Notes under the pieces: generated by a model
Database searches by the model: none
What the model saw: only the letters and a program-made list of their open reading frames with translations
Told to the model about the DNA's origin: nothing
NCBI GenBank assembly: GCA_045632485.1
Contig: JAZQWT010000104.1
Location: forward strand, 1 to 12,082
DNA length: 12,082 bases
Direction: 5' to 3'
From: SIG575 sp045632485
GTDB taxonomy: Bacteria > Bacillota > Clostridia > Oscillospirales > Acutalibacteraceae
In this document: positions 5,680 through 12,082 of the stretch, piece after piece
Layout of the letters: each line of letters starts with the position of its first letter
Position numbering within the stretch: the first letter of the stretch is position 1
Translations under genes and position numbers: made by a program

Positions 5680-6414
5680 ATGAGCAGACATATTATAAAA
5701 ACAAAGTTTTCCAAAAATGTCAGTGAAAGTGTTTCTGTCGGCAAAATAATTTCTTCCGTTATAAATATGCCCCGATTGAAAATTGACAGAGAAATGTTTC
5801 TTCGCACAGAATTCAATAATAGCGAAGAAATTGTTGAAAAAGGACCTGTAGCAGCAGGCTGTTCAAGAGAAGAATTAAAAGAAAAAGCAACAGAAATTCT
5901 CAACAGAAGAGCATCTGAATTAAAGCTTACTCCTGATAAGGAGTCAAGTGAACTTTCTGAAGATATGAATCTTCCTAAAGAAATACTCCATTTTTATTCG
6001 GTTGCATTGCAGTTTGCTCAGGAAATTGCTTATCTTTACGGAGAGCAGGATATGTGGAAAGCAGCGAAAAATAATACAGCTGATGTGAACAAACAGCTTG
6101 CACTTTACTGTGCGGTAATGCTCGGCTATACAGGTGCTTCACAGACGGTACGTGTGCTTGCAACGTCATTGAAAAAAGAGTTAAAAAGAAAAGTTTTGTC
6201 AAAAGTTGTTTACTATCCTGTTATAAAAACTGCCGCTAAGGTTTTAGGTAAAGATGTTACAACAGATGATATTTCCGAAGGAGTTTCACAAATCCCCGCT
6301 ATGGGAGATGAGTTTTCGGAAGGAATGTCCGTTTACTCGCTGGAAACAAGAGGAATGGTACTTATAGATTCGTTTGATAAAGCTTGTTTTGATTATTCAG
6401 AAGAAGAAATATAA
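5680..6414 (+). CDS. EcsC-like protein of unknown function
   Basis: 244 residues, no signal peptide. The N-terminal 95 residues are charged and poorly conserved-looking. From about residue 98 the sequence follows the pattern I associate with EcsC-family proteins: NLPKEILHFYSVALQFAQEIAYLYG (97-121), a helical stretch QLALYCAVMLGYTGASQTVRVLA (139-161), then KVVYYPVIKTAAKVLG (175-190) and a final amphipathic part. EcsC proteins lie near ABC exporters in Bacillus, but their biochemical role is unclear, and here the gene stands alone with its own promoter and terminator. The family call rests on remembered pattern, not an alignment; a lone hypothetical protein is the alternative. The start is firm: ATG with GGGAGGG at six bases. 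Confidence 0.55.
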   Translation: MSRHIIKTKFSKNVSESVSVGKIISSVINMPRLKIDREMFLRTEFNNSEEIVEKGPVAAGCSREELKEKATEILNRRASELKLTPDKESSELSEDMNLPKEILHFYSVALQFAQEIAYLYGEQDMWKAAKNNTADVNKQLALYCAVMLGYTGASQTVRVLATSLKKELKRKVLSKVVYYPVIKTAAKVLGKDVTTDDISEGVSQIPAMGDEFSEGMSVYSLETRGMVLIDSFDKACFDYSEEEI

Positions 6415-6453
6415 AATCCACCGATAACGCTGTTACGTATCGGTGGATTTTTA
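6415..6453. terminator. Bidirectional terminator between convergent genes
   Basis: ATCCACCGATA (6416-6426) pairs perfectly with TATCGGTGGAT (6438-6448) around an 11-base loop. TTTTT follows on the + strand (for the EcsC-like gene) and TTTT on the minus strand (for the redox operon ending at 6463). Confidence 0.9.
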
Positions 6454-6462
6454 TTTATGGGA

Positions 6463-8487
6463 TTACAATATTTTCAAAGCACCTGTTGGGCAGACTTCTG
6501 CACATTTTTTGCAATCTTTGCAGAATGATAAAATTTCATCGCCTTCAAATTCAGGCTTGACAGTTGTTTTAAAGCCTCTGCCTACAAGGCCGAGAATGCC
6601 TTTTTTCACAACCTCGTCGCAGGTTCTTACACAGAGTGAACAGAGAATACATTTCTCGTTGTTACGTTCAATTGAAACCAGCTTACGTTCAGTTTTGTGA
6701 ACATTCTTTTCACCTTTGAAACGTGCAGGGTTTAAATCGTACCAATTTGCGTACTCAATCAGCTTACAGTCTTTGTAATCGTGACAACCGCACTCAAGGC
6801 AGCGTGAAGCCTCTTTTTTTGCTGTTTCTTCCGTAAATCCGAGATTGACTTCGTCGAAAGATTTAATGCGTTCTTCTGCGTTTTTTACAGGCATTTTTGC
6901 ACGTGAAATTTTTTCTTTTTCTGCTAACATTTCAGATGTGACTTCTTTTTCGGAAACGAATGGTTTTCTGTAGGGGATTTCCATTCCGAGAAGATAGCCG
7001 TCAACAACCTTCGAAGCTTTTTCGGCTTCACCGATTGCGGCAATTGCAATTGATGCACCGCGGTTTGTTGCATCGCCTACAGCAAAAACGTTTTCTATAT
7101 TTGTTCTGAAGGTTCTTTCGTCAGCAGAAATTATACCTTTTGAATTAAGTTCAATTCCGTCGAAGCCTGCAACGTTCACTTTCTGCCCTATTGCCATAAT
7201 TACGGAATCAACTTCAATATTTTCGAATTTACCCTCAACTGCAACGGGTGAACGTCTTCCGCTTGAATCAGGCTCGCCCAATTCCATAACCTGTAGTTTT
7301 ATTTCTGAAACCTTGCCGTCTTTTCCGATAATTTCTTCGGGATTTGTAAGGAATTTAAAAATAACTCCCTCTTCTTCCGCTTCTTCAATTTCTATTTCTT
7401 CGGCAGGCATTTCGTTTTTAGTTCTTCTGTAAATTATATAAACCTCTTCTGCACCAAGTCTTCTTGCAGTTCTTGCAGCATCCATTGCGGTGTTACCGCC
7501 ACCTACAACTGCAACTTTCTTGCCGATAGAGATTTTTTCTTTAAGTGCAACCTTCTGCAGGAAATCAATTCCGCCCAATACACCATTGAGGTTATCACCT
7601 TTGCATCTTACGGAAAGGCTCGACCACGCACCGATAGCAATTATAACCGCATCATAATCTTTTCTCAGCTCTTCAAAAGAGATATCTTTGCCGATTTTTA
7701 TGTTGTTCTTCGTTTCAATACCGAGAGATCGGATTAAAGATATTTCTTTATCAAGAACTTTTTTCGGTAATCTGTATTCGGGAATTCCGTAGCGGAGCAT
7801 ACCGCCCATCTGAGGCATTGCATCAAAAATTGTAACATCATGACCTTTTATACACAGGAAGTATGCAGCCGTAAGGCCTGCAGGACCACCGCCGATAATT
7901 GCAACCTTCTTGCCTGTGCTTTCTGCGATTTCAGGGATGAAAGTGTTTTCTTCTAAATCTTTGTCAGCGGCAAAAGCCTTTAAATATGCAATGGAAATAG
8001 GCTCTTCAACCATCTGTCTTCTGCAGGCAGTTTCACAAGGGTGAGGACACACTCTGCCGATTGAAGCGGGGAGAGGAAGCTTTTCTTTGATAAGCTCAAC
8101 TGCTTCTCTGTATTTTCCCTCTGCAATTAATTTTATATATCCCTGGCAATCTGTGCCGGCAGGACAGTTGAGTCTGCAAGGACCGAGACAGTCGCCTGTG
8201 TGGTCGCTCATCAGAAGTTCAAGTGCAATTTTACGAGATTTCTTAACTCTTTCGGAATCAGTGTGAATCACCATACCGTCCTGAGCTTTCTGTGAGCAGG
8301 CACGCAGAAGCTTGGGGATTCCCTCTGCTTCAACTGTGCATATTCCGCAAGCACCGTAAAGTGCTACGTTTTCGTGGTAACACAAGGTTGGGATTTCAAT
8401 TCCGTTATCCTTTGCACATTGGAGGATGGTTGTACCGCTTTCGGCAATGATTTCTTTGCCGTCTATAATTAATTTAATTTTATCCAT
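6463..8487 (-). CDS. NfnB/GltD-like NAD(P)-binding iron-sulfur flavoprotein, StnC-like subunit
   Basis: 674-residue multidomain redox protein. Domains in order: plant-type [2Fe-2S] ferredoxin domain (1-80; C36, C47, C50, C64); GltD-type [4Fe-4S] region (C100, C104, C108, C114 and C147, C151, C155); FAD-binding VAIIGGGPAGL (195-205); NAD(P)-binding VAVVGGGNTAMDAA (325-338) with NMPAEE-like EMPAEEIE (359-366); the second FAD contact FAVGDAT (468-474); RCLECGC (562-568); and two C-terminal [4Fe-4S] motifs (C613, C616, C619, C623; C656, C659, C662, C666 ending CPTGAL). The core is that of NfnB/glutamate synthase small subunit; the flanking ferredoxin-like parts resemble HydA/NuoG without an H-cluster. 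Following the HydB-like gene by 14 bases with GGAGG at seven bases, it probably forms a ferredoxin:NAD:NADP bifurcating transhydrogenase (Stn type). A stand-alone NADPH oxidoreductase is the alternative. Confidence 0.85.
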   Translation of the reverse strand: MDKIKLIIDGKEIIAESGTTILQCAKDNGIEIPTLCYHENVALYGACGICTVEAEGIPKLLRACSQKAQDGMVIHTDSERVKKSRKIALELLMSDHTGDCLGPCRLNCPAGTDCQGYIKLIAEGKYREAVELIKEKLPLPASIGRVCPHPCETACRRQMVEEPISIAYLKAFAADKDLEENTFIPEIAESTGKKVAIIGGGPAGLTAAYFLCIKGHDVTIFDAMPQMGGMLRYGIPEYRLPKKVLDKEISLIRSLGIETKNNIKIGKDISFEELRKDYDAVIIAIGAWSSLSVRCKGDNLNGVLGGIDFLQKVALKEKISIGKKVAVVGGGNTAMDAARTARRLGAEEVYIIYRRTKNEMPAEEIEIEEAEEEGVIFKFLTNPEEIIGKDGKVSEIKLQVMELGEPDSSGRRSPVAVEGKFENIEVDSVIMAIGQKVNVAGFDGIELNSKGIISADERTFRTNIENVFAVGDATNRGASIAIAAIGEAEKASKVVDGYLLGMEIPYRKPFVSEKEVTSEMLAEKEKISRAKMPVKNAEERIKSFDEVNLGFTEETAKKEASRCLECGCHDYKDCKLIEYANWYDLNPARFKGEKNVHKTERKLVSIERNNEKCILCSLCVRTCDEVVKKGILGLVGRGFKTTVKPEFEGDEILSFCKDCKKCAEVCPTGALKIL

Positions 8488-8501
8488 ACATTTCCCTCCA
8501 A

Positions 8502-10292
8502 TCAGTTTATTTCGACTGCACCGAATCTGCAGACAGATTTACACTGACCGCATTTAATGCATTTTTCGCTGTCGATTGCAAATGATTTTTTAACTTCTCC
8601 CGAAATTGCATTTACGGGACATTTTTTAGAGCAAAGAGAGCAGCCGATGCATTTATCTTCGTTAATTGTGTAATCAAGAAGTACAATACACTCTTTTGCA
8701 GGACATTTCTTGTCAACGATATGAGCCACGTATTCGTCTCTGAAATATTTTATTGTTGTCAGCACAGGGTTGGGAGCAGTCTGACCGAGGCCGCAGAGAG
8801 CACCGTCTTTTATGCCAAGGCATAATTCTTCAAGAAGCTCAATATCCCCATCTTCACCGTTACCTGATACGATTCTGTCTAAAATTTCATACATTCTCTT
8901 TGTGCCGATTCTGCAATGAACGCACTTACCGCAGGATTCCTTTGTGGTGAAATCAAGGAAGAATTTCGCCATATTGACCATACATGTGTTTTCGTCCATA
9001 ACAACCATACCGCCTGAGCCCATAATTGCCCCTGTAGCGGAAAGTGATTTATAGTCAATAATTGTGTCAAGATATTCTTCAGGAATGCAACCGCCTGAAG
9101 GACCGCCAAGCTGTACGGCTTTGAATTTTCCGTTGTTTCTTATTCCGCCGCCGATGTCGAAAATCACATCGCGTAATGTTTTACCCATAGGAATTTCAAC
9201 AAGACCGCCACGTTTTATTTTACCTGTGAGTGCGAAAACCTTTGTGCCCTTGCTGTTTTCTGTACCAAGTTTGCTGAATTCTTCACCTGAATTGAGAATA
9301 ATCCACGCAACGTTGGCAAAGGTTTCGACATTGTTAATGTTTGATGGCTTATACCAGTAACCTGCCTCTGCAGGGAAAGGCGGTTTCAAACGGGGCATAC
9401 CTCTTTCACCTTCCAAAGACTCAATAAGTGCCGTTTCTTCACCGCACACAAAAGCACCTGCACCTGCTTTGATTCTGAAAGAACAGCTGAAATCTGTACC
9501 GCAGATATTTTTACCGATGAAGCCTTTTTCTTCGGCTTCCTTTATAGCGTTTTCAAGCCTTATAATCGCAAGAGGATATTCTGCCCTTACATAAACAATA
9601 CATTCTCCGGCACCAATAGCATAAGCACCGATGAGCATACCTTCAATCAATGTATGAGGGTCACTTTCTATAATTGCTCTGTCCATAAATGCACCGGGGT
9701 CGCCTTCGTCAGCATTACAAACAACATATTTTTGGTTGGAAACGCTATTTGCGGCGAATTGCCATTTTCTACCGGTGGGGAAACCGCCGCCGCCTCTACC
9801 GCGAAGGCCGGAAGCGAGGATTTCGTCGATGACTTGCTGAGGAGTCATTTCGGTAAGTACTTTACCCAAAGCGGCATATCCGTCTACACCAATGTACTCA
9901 TCAATCTTTTCGGGGTCAATCACACCGCAGTTACGGAGAGCAACACGTTTTTGCTTTCTGTAGAATTGAGTTTCGGAAAGGGATTTAGCCTTATCGGATT
10001 CTTCGCCTGCATCTTTGTAAATGAGACGGTCAACGATACGGCCTTTGAGCAGATGCTCGTTTACGATTTCCTTCACATCTTCTTCGGTAACGCGAGCATA
10101 GAAGGCACCTTCAGGATATATGACCATGATGGGGCCGAGAGCGCAGAGACCAAAGCAACCGGTTTGAACAACCTGAACTTCATCTTGAAGGCCAACAGCT
10201 TTGATTTCTTCGGTCATTGCAGCCATGATTTCTTGGCTGTGAGAAGAGGTACAACCGGTACCGCCACAAATCAGTACGTGAGAACGAATCAT
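8502..10292 (-). CDS. HydB/HndC/NuoF-type NADH-binding FMN iron-sulfur subunit
   Basis: 596 residues, normal for HydB/HndC. Domains in order: thioredoxin-like [2Fe-2S] (C9, C14, C46, C50); NuoF core with NADH/FMN motifs GLRGRGGGGFPTG (162-174) and CNADEGDPGAF (192-202), and ESLEGERGMPRLKPPFPAE (291-309); the N3-type [4Fe-4S] site CGKCVHC (C454, C457, C460) with C500; and two ferredoxin-type [4Fe-4S] motifs (C548, C551, C554, C558; C578, C581, C584, C588). In HydABC-type complexes this subunit carries the FMN where NAD(H) reacts and, in current models of that family, electron bifurcation takes place. The start has GGAGG eight bases upstream. The gene lies 18 bases after the HndB-like gene and 14 before the NfnB-like gene, so the three are one unit. 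The N-terminal half has higher GC than the C-terminal half. Often annotated simply as NuoF. Confidence 0.92.
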   Translation of the reverse strand: MIRSHVLICGGTGCTSSHSQEIMAAMTEEIKAVGLQDEVQVVQTGCFGLCALGPIMVIYPEGAFYARVTEEDVKEIVNEHLLKGRIVDRLIYKDAGEESDKAKSLSETQFYRKQKRVALRNCGVIDPEKIDEYIGVDGYAALGKVLTEMTPQQVIDEILASGLRGRGGGGFPTGRKWQFAANSVSNQKYVVCNADEGDPGAFMDRAIIESDPHTLIEGMLIGAYAIGAGECIVYVRAEYPLAIIRLENAIKEAEEKGFIGKNICGTDFSCSFRIKAGAGAFVCGEETALIESLEGERGMPRLKPPFPAEAGYWYKPSNINNVETFANVAWIILNSGEEFSKLGTENSKGTKVFALTGKIKRGGLVEIPMGKTLRDVIFDIGGGIRNNGKFKAVQLGGPSGGCIPEEYLDTIIDYKSLSATGAIMGSGGMVVMDENTCMVNMAKFFLDFTTKESCGKCVHCRIGTKRMYEILDRIVSGNGEDGDIELLEELCLGIKDGALCGLGQTAPNPVLTTIKYFRDEYVAHIVDKKCPAKECIVLLDYTINEDKCIGCSLCSKKCPVNAISGEVKKSFAIDSEKCIKCGQCKSVCRFGAVEIN

Positions 10293-10310
10293 TGTTTATT
10301 CCTCCCTCTC

Positions 10311-10685
10311 TTAGGCGAGTTCAGATGCGCCGATCGTATATTCGGTCACAACCTTACCACCCTTAATGTGTTTTTCCACAACTTCTGCTGCTTTTTCAGC
10401 GGTCATTTTTACATAAGTCACTTTTTCCTGACCGTCTGCATATACCTCAACAACGGGTTCGTATTGGCAAATACCGATACAACCGGTTTGGCTTACAGCA
10501 ACGGTGCTGGCGAGACCTGCGTTGGCAACCTCCTCAACAAAGGTGTTGAGAACGGGACGAGCACCAGCGGCAATACCGCAGGTAGCCATACCAACAACGA
10601 TGCGAATGTCACCGGAACCTTCACGGATGGCAACGGTGTTTTGCATACGAGCTCTGATGGCAGCGAGTTCTGCTAAAGATTTCAT
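10311..10685 (-). CDS. HndB-like small [2Fe-2S] thioredoxin-fold protein
   Basis: 124 residues, matching the size and pattern of HndB, the small subunit next to HndC in NADP-reducing hydrogenase operons. After a helical N-terminus (SLAELAAIRARMQ) comes the thioredoxin-like ferredoxin core: VVGMATCGIAAGARPVL (30-46), QTGCIGICQYEPVVEV (66-81) and VTYVKMTAEKAAEVVEKHI. Only three cysteines are present (C36, C69, C73); the canonical four-Cys site of NuoE-type proteins would have one more about five residues before C36, where Val stands. The site may be a variant cluster or a family trait. Likely an electron-transfer or docking subunit of the complex encoded by the next two genes. The start follows AGGATAGGA by nine bases. 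The ATPase gene ends 39 bases upstream, an AT-rich spacer. Confidence 0.83.
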   Translation of the reverse strand: MKSLAELAAIRARMQNTVAIREGSGDIRIVVGMATCGIAAGARPVLNTFVEEVANAGLASTVAVSQTGCIGICQYEPVVEVYADGQEKVTYVKMTAEKAAEVVEKHIKGGKVVTEYTIGASELA

Positions 10686-10724
10686 CTCAAAAAATCCTAT
10701 CCTTTTTTATATTAATTTTTTTAT

Positions 10725-11270
10725 TTAGCTATCTAAATTTTGGTATTCTTCGGTAAGCGACTGCTTCATCCACAGCATAATTTCAGGATGGGCAAGAGAA
10801 ATGTCTTCTCCAAGGACAGCCTTAATATCCAGTGTGGACAGGGATACAGTCTTCCCTTTTTTCTCATGGGTATAAAGATAATCAATTTGGGGATCTCCCT
10901 GAATTAAGGTGCAGAGAGTGTCCACCATGTTGCCAAGAGGCACACAGTCGATGTGGGTTTTGCAAAAACTGGCTGAAAGAGTAGTACCGTGGTTTTCTCC
11001 TGTAGAGGAGACAATATTCACTTCTCCTCCCGTTTGGGTGGCTGTCAGGGTCAGCAAAGGAATCCCAAGCCCCACCTTGCGAGTAGTTCTGGTGGTGGTG
11101 AACGGATTTTTCACCGTTTCCAGCATTTCCTCTGTCATACCGCAACCGTTATCCTTAATTTCAAAGCGCAGCCATTCATCATCCTCAAAAAGAGAAAGAG
11201 AGATGAGGCTTGCCCCGGCACGAACCGAGTTTTTTGCAATATCAAGAATGTGTAGAGAGATTTCCTGCAT
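10725..11270 (-). CDS. HATPase_c-domain ATP-binding protein (anti-sigma/histidine-kinase-like)
   Basis: 181 residues built around a GHKL ATPase fold with no phosphorylatable His domain, sensor domain or membrane segment. Visible: N box DIAKNSVRAGA with N14, G1 box DNGCGM (40-45), F box NPFTTT (55-60), G2 box VGLGIPLL (66-73), GTTLS; then a C-terminal 70 residues including DYLYTHEKKGKTVSLST and EIMLWMKQS. Such ATP-binding proteins recur in clostridial operons for HydA/HydB-type complexes beside PHP and DRTGG proteins; what they regulate is not established. The start at 11270 overlaps the end of the PHP gene by 29 bases, with AAGG about ten bases upstream, suggesting coupled translation. Composition here is GC-richer than in the left part of the window. 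Confidence 0.85.
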   Translation of the reverse strand: MQEISLHILDIAKNSVRAGASLISLSLFEDDEWLRFEIKDNGCGMTEEMLETVKNPFTTTRTTRKVGLGIPLLTLTATQTGGEVNIVSSTGENHGTTLSASFCKTHIDCVPLGNMVDTLCTLIQGDPQIDYLYTHEKKGKTVSLSTLDIKAVLGEDISLAHPEIMLWMKQSLTEEYQNLDS

Positions 11271-11982
11271 TTCGTAAATACCTTATCACATCCGACGGTG
11301 TCGGGTGCTCTTGTTCCAATTCCAATCTATGGCAGGGTTCGGAAATATCCCACAGGTGATGCGCATCCGAGTCATACAGACTAACGGTGTCTAGAAGACC
11401 GTGGCTTTGGCGAATGTCCTCTGCAAGAGATGAATTTTTATATTCAATATGGGAAAATCGGTAATCTGTAGGTACTGTACCAAGGATGCCAATCATACCG
11501 TTGGAGGGTCTGTCCACATGGGCGGGGCAAATAAATCCGCCAAGGTCTCTTACCAGAGGCACCGCCTCGTCTACTGATAGCATTGTTGCGGCAGACAGCA
11601 AATAGTCAGCACCTTCTGTTTGTTTTTCATCCTCGTCCACCAAAAGCTGATGACCGAAAATGTCAGGCTTGTTTTTAAAGCGTATCCGTTTTCCTTCCAG
11701 CAGTTCTTCAAAGCGGTTGGCCGTGGCCAGGTCAGGAAAGAGACACAGCATATGAATTTCTTCCGCTGTGGTCAACTCCATTCCGGGGATGGCACAAATA
11801 CCGTACTCTTGCGCCGCTTTCATAAACACACCGCAGTTTTTTGCGGTATTATGATCGGTAAGTGCCACAATTTGCAGCCCTTTCAGGCTGGACATTCCAA
11901 GAATGTTTTGCGGCGTCATATCATTATCGGCACAAGGTGAGAGGCAGGAGTGGATATGCAAATCATAATAAAACAGACTCAT
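11242..11982 (-). CDS. PHP-domain metal-dependent phosphoesterase
   Basis: 246 residues, a single PHP domain with its metal ligands visible: DLHIHS (H9, H11), LTDHN (D43, H44), GMEL (E69) followed by EIH (H77), CPAHVDRP (H155) and SDAHH (D206, H208). The set is complete, so it is probably an active hydrolase of a phosphoester substrate that cannot be named from sequence. The start ATG shares bases with the stop of the DRTGG gene (ATGA overlap), and its end overlaps the ATPase gene by 29 bases, so the three are tightly coupled. Their steady company with HydB-type operons in Clostridia suggests a shared regulatory or maturation task; this is inference. Confidence 0.88.
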   Translation of the reverse strand: MSLFYYDLHIHSCLSPCADNDMTPQNILGMSSLKGLQIVALTDHNTAKNCGVFMKAAQEYGICAIPGMELTTAEEIHMLCLFPDLATANRFEELLEGKRIRFKNKPDIFGHQLLVDEDEKQTEGADYLLSAATMLSVDEAVPLVRDLGGFICPAHVDRPSNGMIGILGTVPTDYRFSHIEYKNSSLAEDIRQSHGLLDTVSLYDSDAHHLWDISEPCHRLELEQEHPTPSDVIRYLRNAGNLSTHS

Positions 11983-12082
11983 AAGCCAAGCTGTGCAAAC
12001 TTAGCACAAAGCTCATAGGAGGTACCGCCAAAAGTGAAGAGATTCACATCTTTTGCCTTAGCAGTATCGATAACATTTGCAT
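11979..12082 (-). CDS. DRTGG-domain protein, C-terminal end (partial)
   Basis: Reading leftward from the window edge, the minus strand is open for 33 residues, ANVIDTAKAKDVNLFTFGGT followed by SYELCAKFAQLGL, to a TGA at 11979-11981 that overlaps the ATG of the PHP gene by four bases. The pattern 'A...ii.t..s.YeL..kl..lG' is the usual end of the small DRTGG-domain proteins (about 110-120 residues) found beside PHP and HATPase genes in clostridial hydrogenase-type operons. The DRTGG motif itself lies beyond the edge, so the family call leans on context. Not recorded by simple ATG-start searches because its start is outside. Confidence 0.6.
   Translation of the reverse strand, partial: ANVIDTAKAKDVNLFTFGGTSYELCAKFAQLGL

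Noticed and set aside
6463..8487. Reading the last operon gene as an [FeFe]-hydrogenase (HydA/HndD) because of its position and N-terminal [2Fe-2S] domain.
   Set aside because: The central part has FAD- and NAD(P)-binding glycine motifs of the GltD/NfnB type, and no H-cluster motif (TSCCP-like or similar) occurs.
9654..10676. A 340-codon open frame on the + strand opposite the HydB-like and HndB-like genes.
   Set aside because: It lies in exact codon register against both minus-strand genes, so it stays open simply because they use almost no TTA, CTA or TCA codons there. Its translation has no recognisable domain, and both sense proteins are clearly real.

Overview
The window looks like chromosomal DNA of a strictly anaerobic, low-to-mid GC member of the Clostridia (Firmicutes), plausibly a gut Oscillospirales/Ruminococcaceae-type organism. 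The basis is the strong AGGAGG-type ribosome binding sites, near-consensus sigma-A promoters, a Mini-ribonuclease III gene behind obg, a YitT-family gene, and a ferredoxin/NAD(P) flavoprotein operon of the HydB/Hnd type. The genus is inference; no 16S or other diagnostic marker is present.

Layout. 1-274: 3' end of a sugar:cation symporter (GPH/MFS type) gene on the + strand. 296-647: a composite, hairpin-rich non-coding repeat, with a second, highly similar copy in the same orientation at 5080-5427. 740-2015 (minus): a two-gene operon for MTA/SAH nucleosidase (mtnN) and a YfbR-type HD 5'-deoxynucleotidase, with its own promoter (2054-2082) and a terminator at 667-707. 2109-2241: an unexplained, strongly folded stretch ending in a terminator-like hairpin, a candidate small RNA. 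2272-5082 (plus): consensus promoter, tRNA-Met(CAT), tRNA-Glu(TTC), intrinsic terminator, then obgE, mrnC and a YitT-family membrane protein gene as a close-packed run. 5428-5679: a terminator and a promoter. 5680-6414 (plus): a monocistronic gene for an EcsC-like protein, ending in a bidirectional terminator.

6463-12082 (minus) is one long operon, read right to left: DRTGG-domain protein (3' end only), PHP-domain phosphoesterase, histidine-kinase-type ATPase, small HndB-like [2Fe-2S] protein, HydB/HndC/NuoF-type flavoprotein, and a 674-residue NfnB/GltD-like flavoprotein fused to extra iron-sulfur domains. The last three together resemble the HydABC-related electron-bifurcating ferredoxin:NAD:NADP transhydrogenases (the Sporomusa-type Nfn, 'Stn', arrangement) and not a hydrogenase: no H-cluster (HydA/HndD) gene occurs in the window, and the NfnB-like subunit occupies the place where hydA would be expected. 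The DRTGG/PHP/ATPase trio is known from clostridial [FeFe]-hydrogenase loci and is probably accessory or regulatory. The head of this operon is visibly richer in GC than the rest of the window.

Points most worth a second look: the paired composite repeats with palindromic AT-rich joints and built-in terminators; the structured intergenic RNA candidate at 2109-2241; and the hydrogenase-like operon without a hydrogenase.
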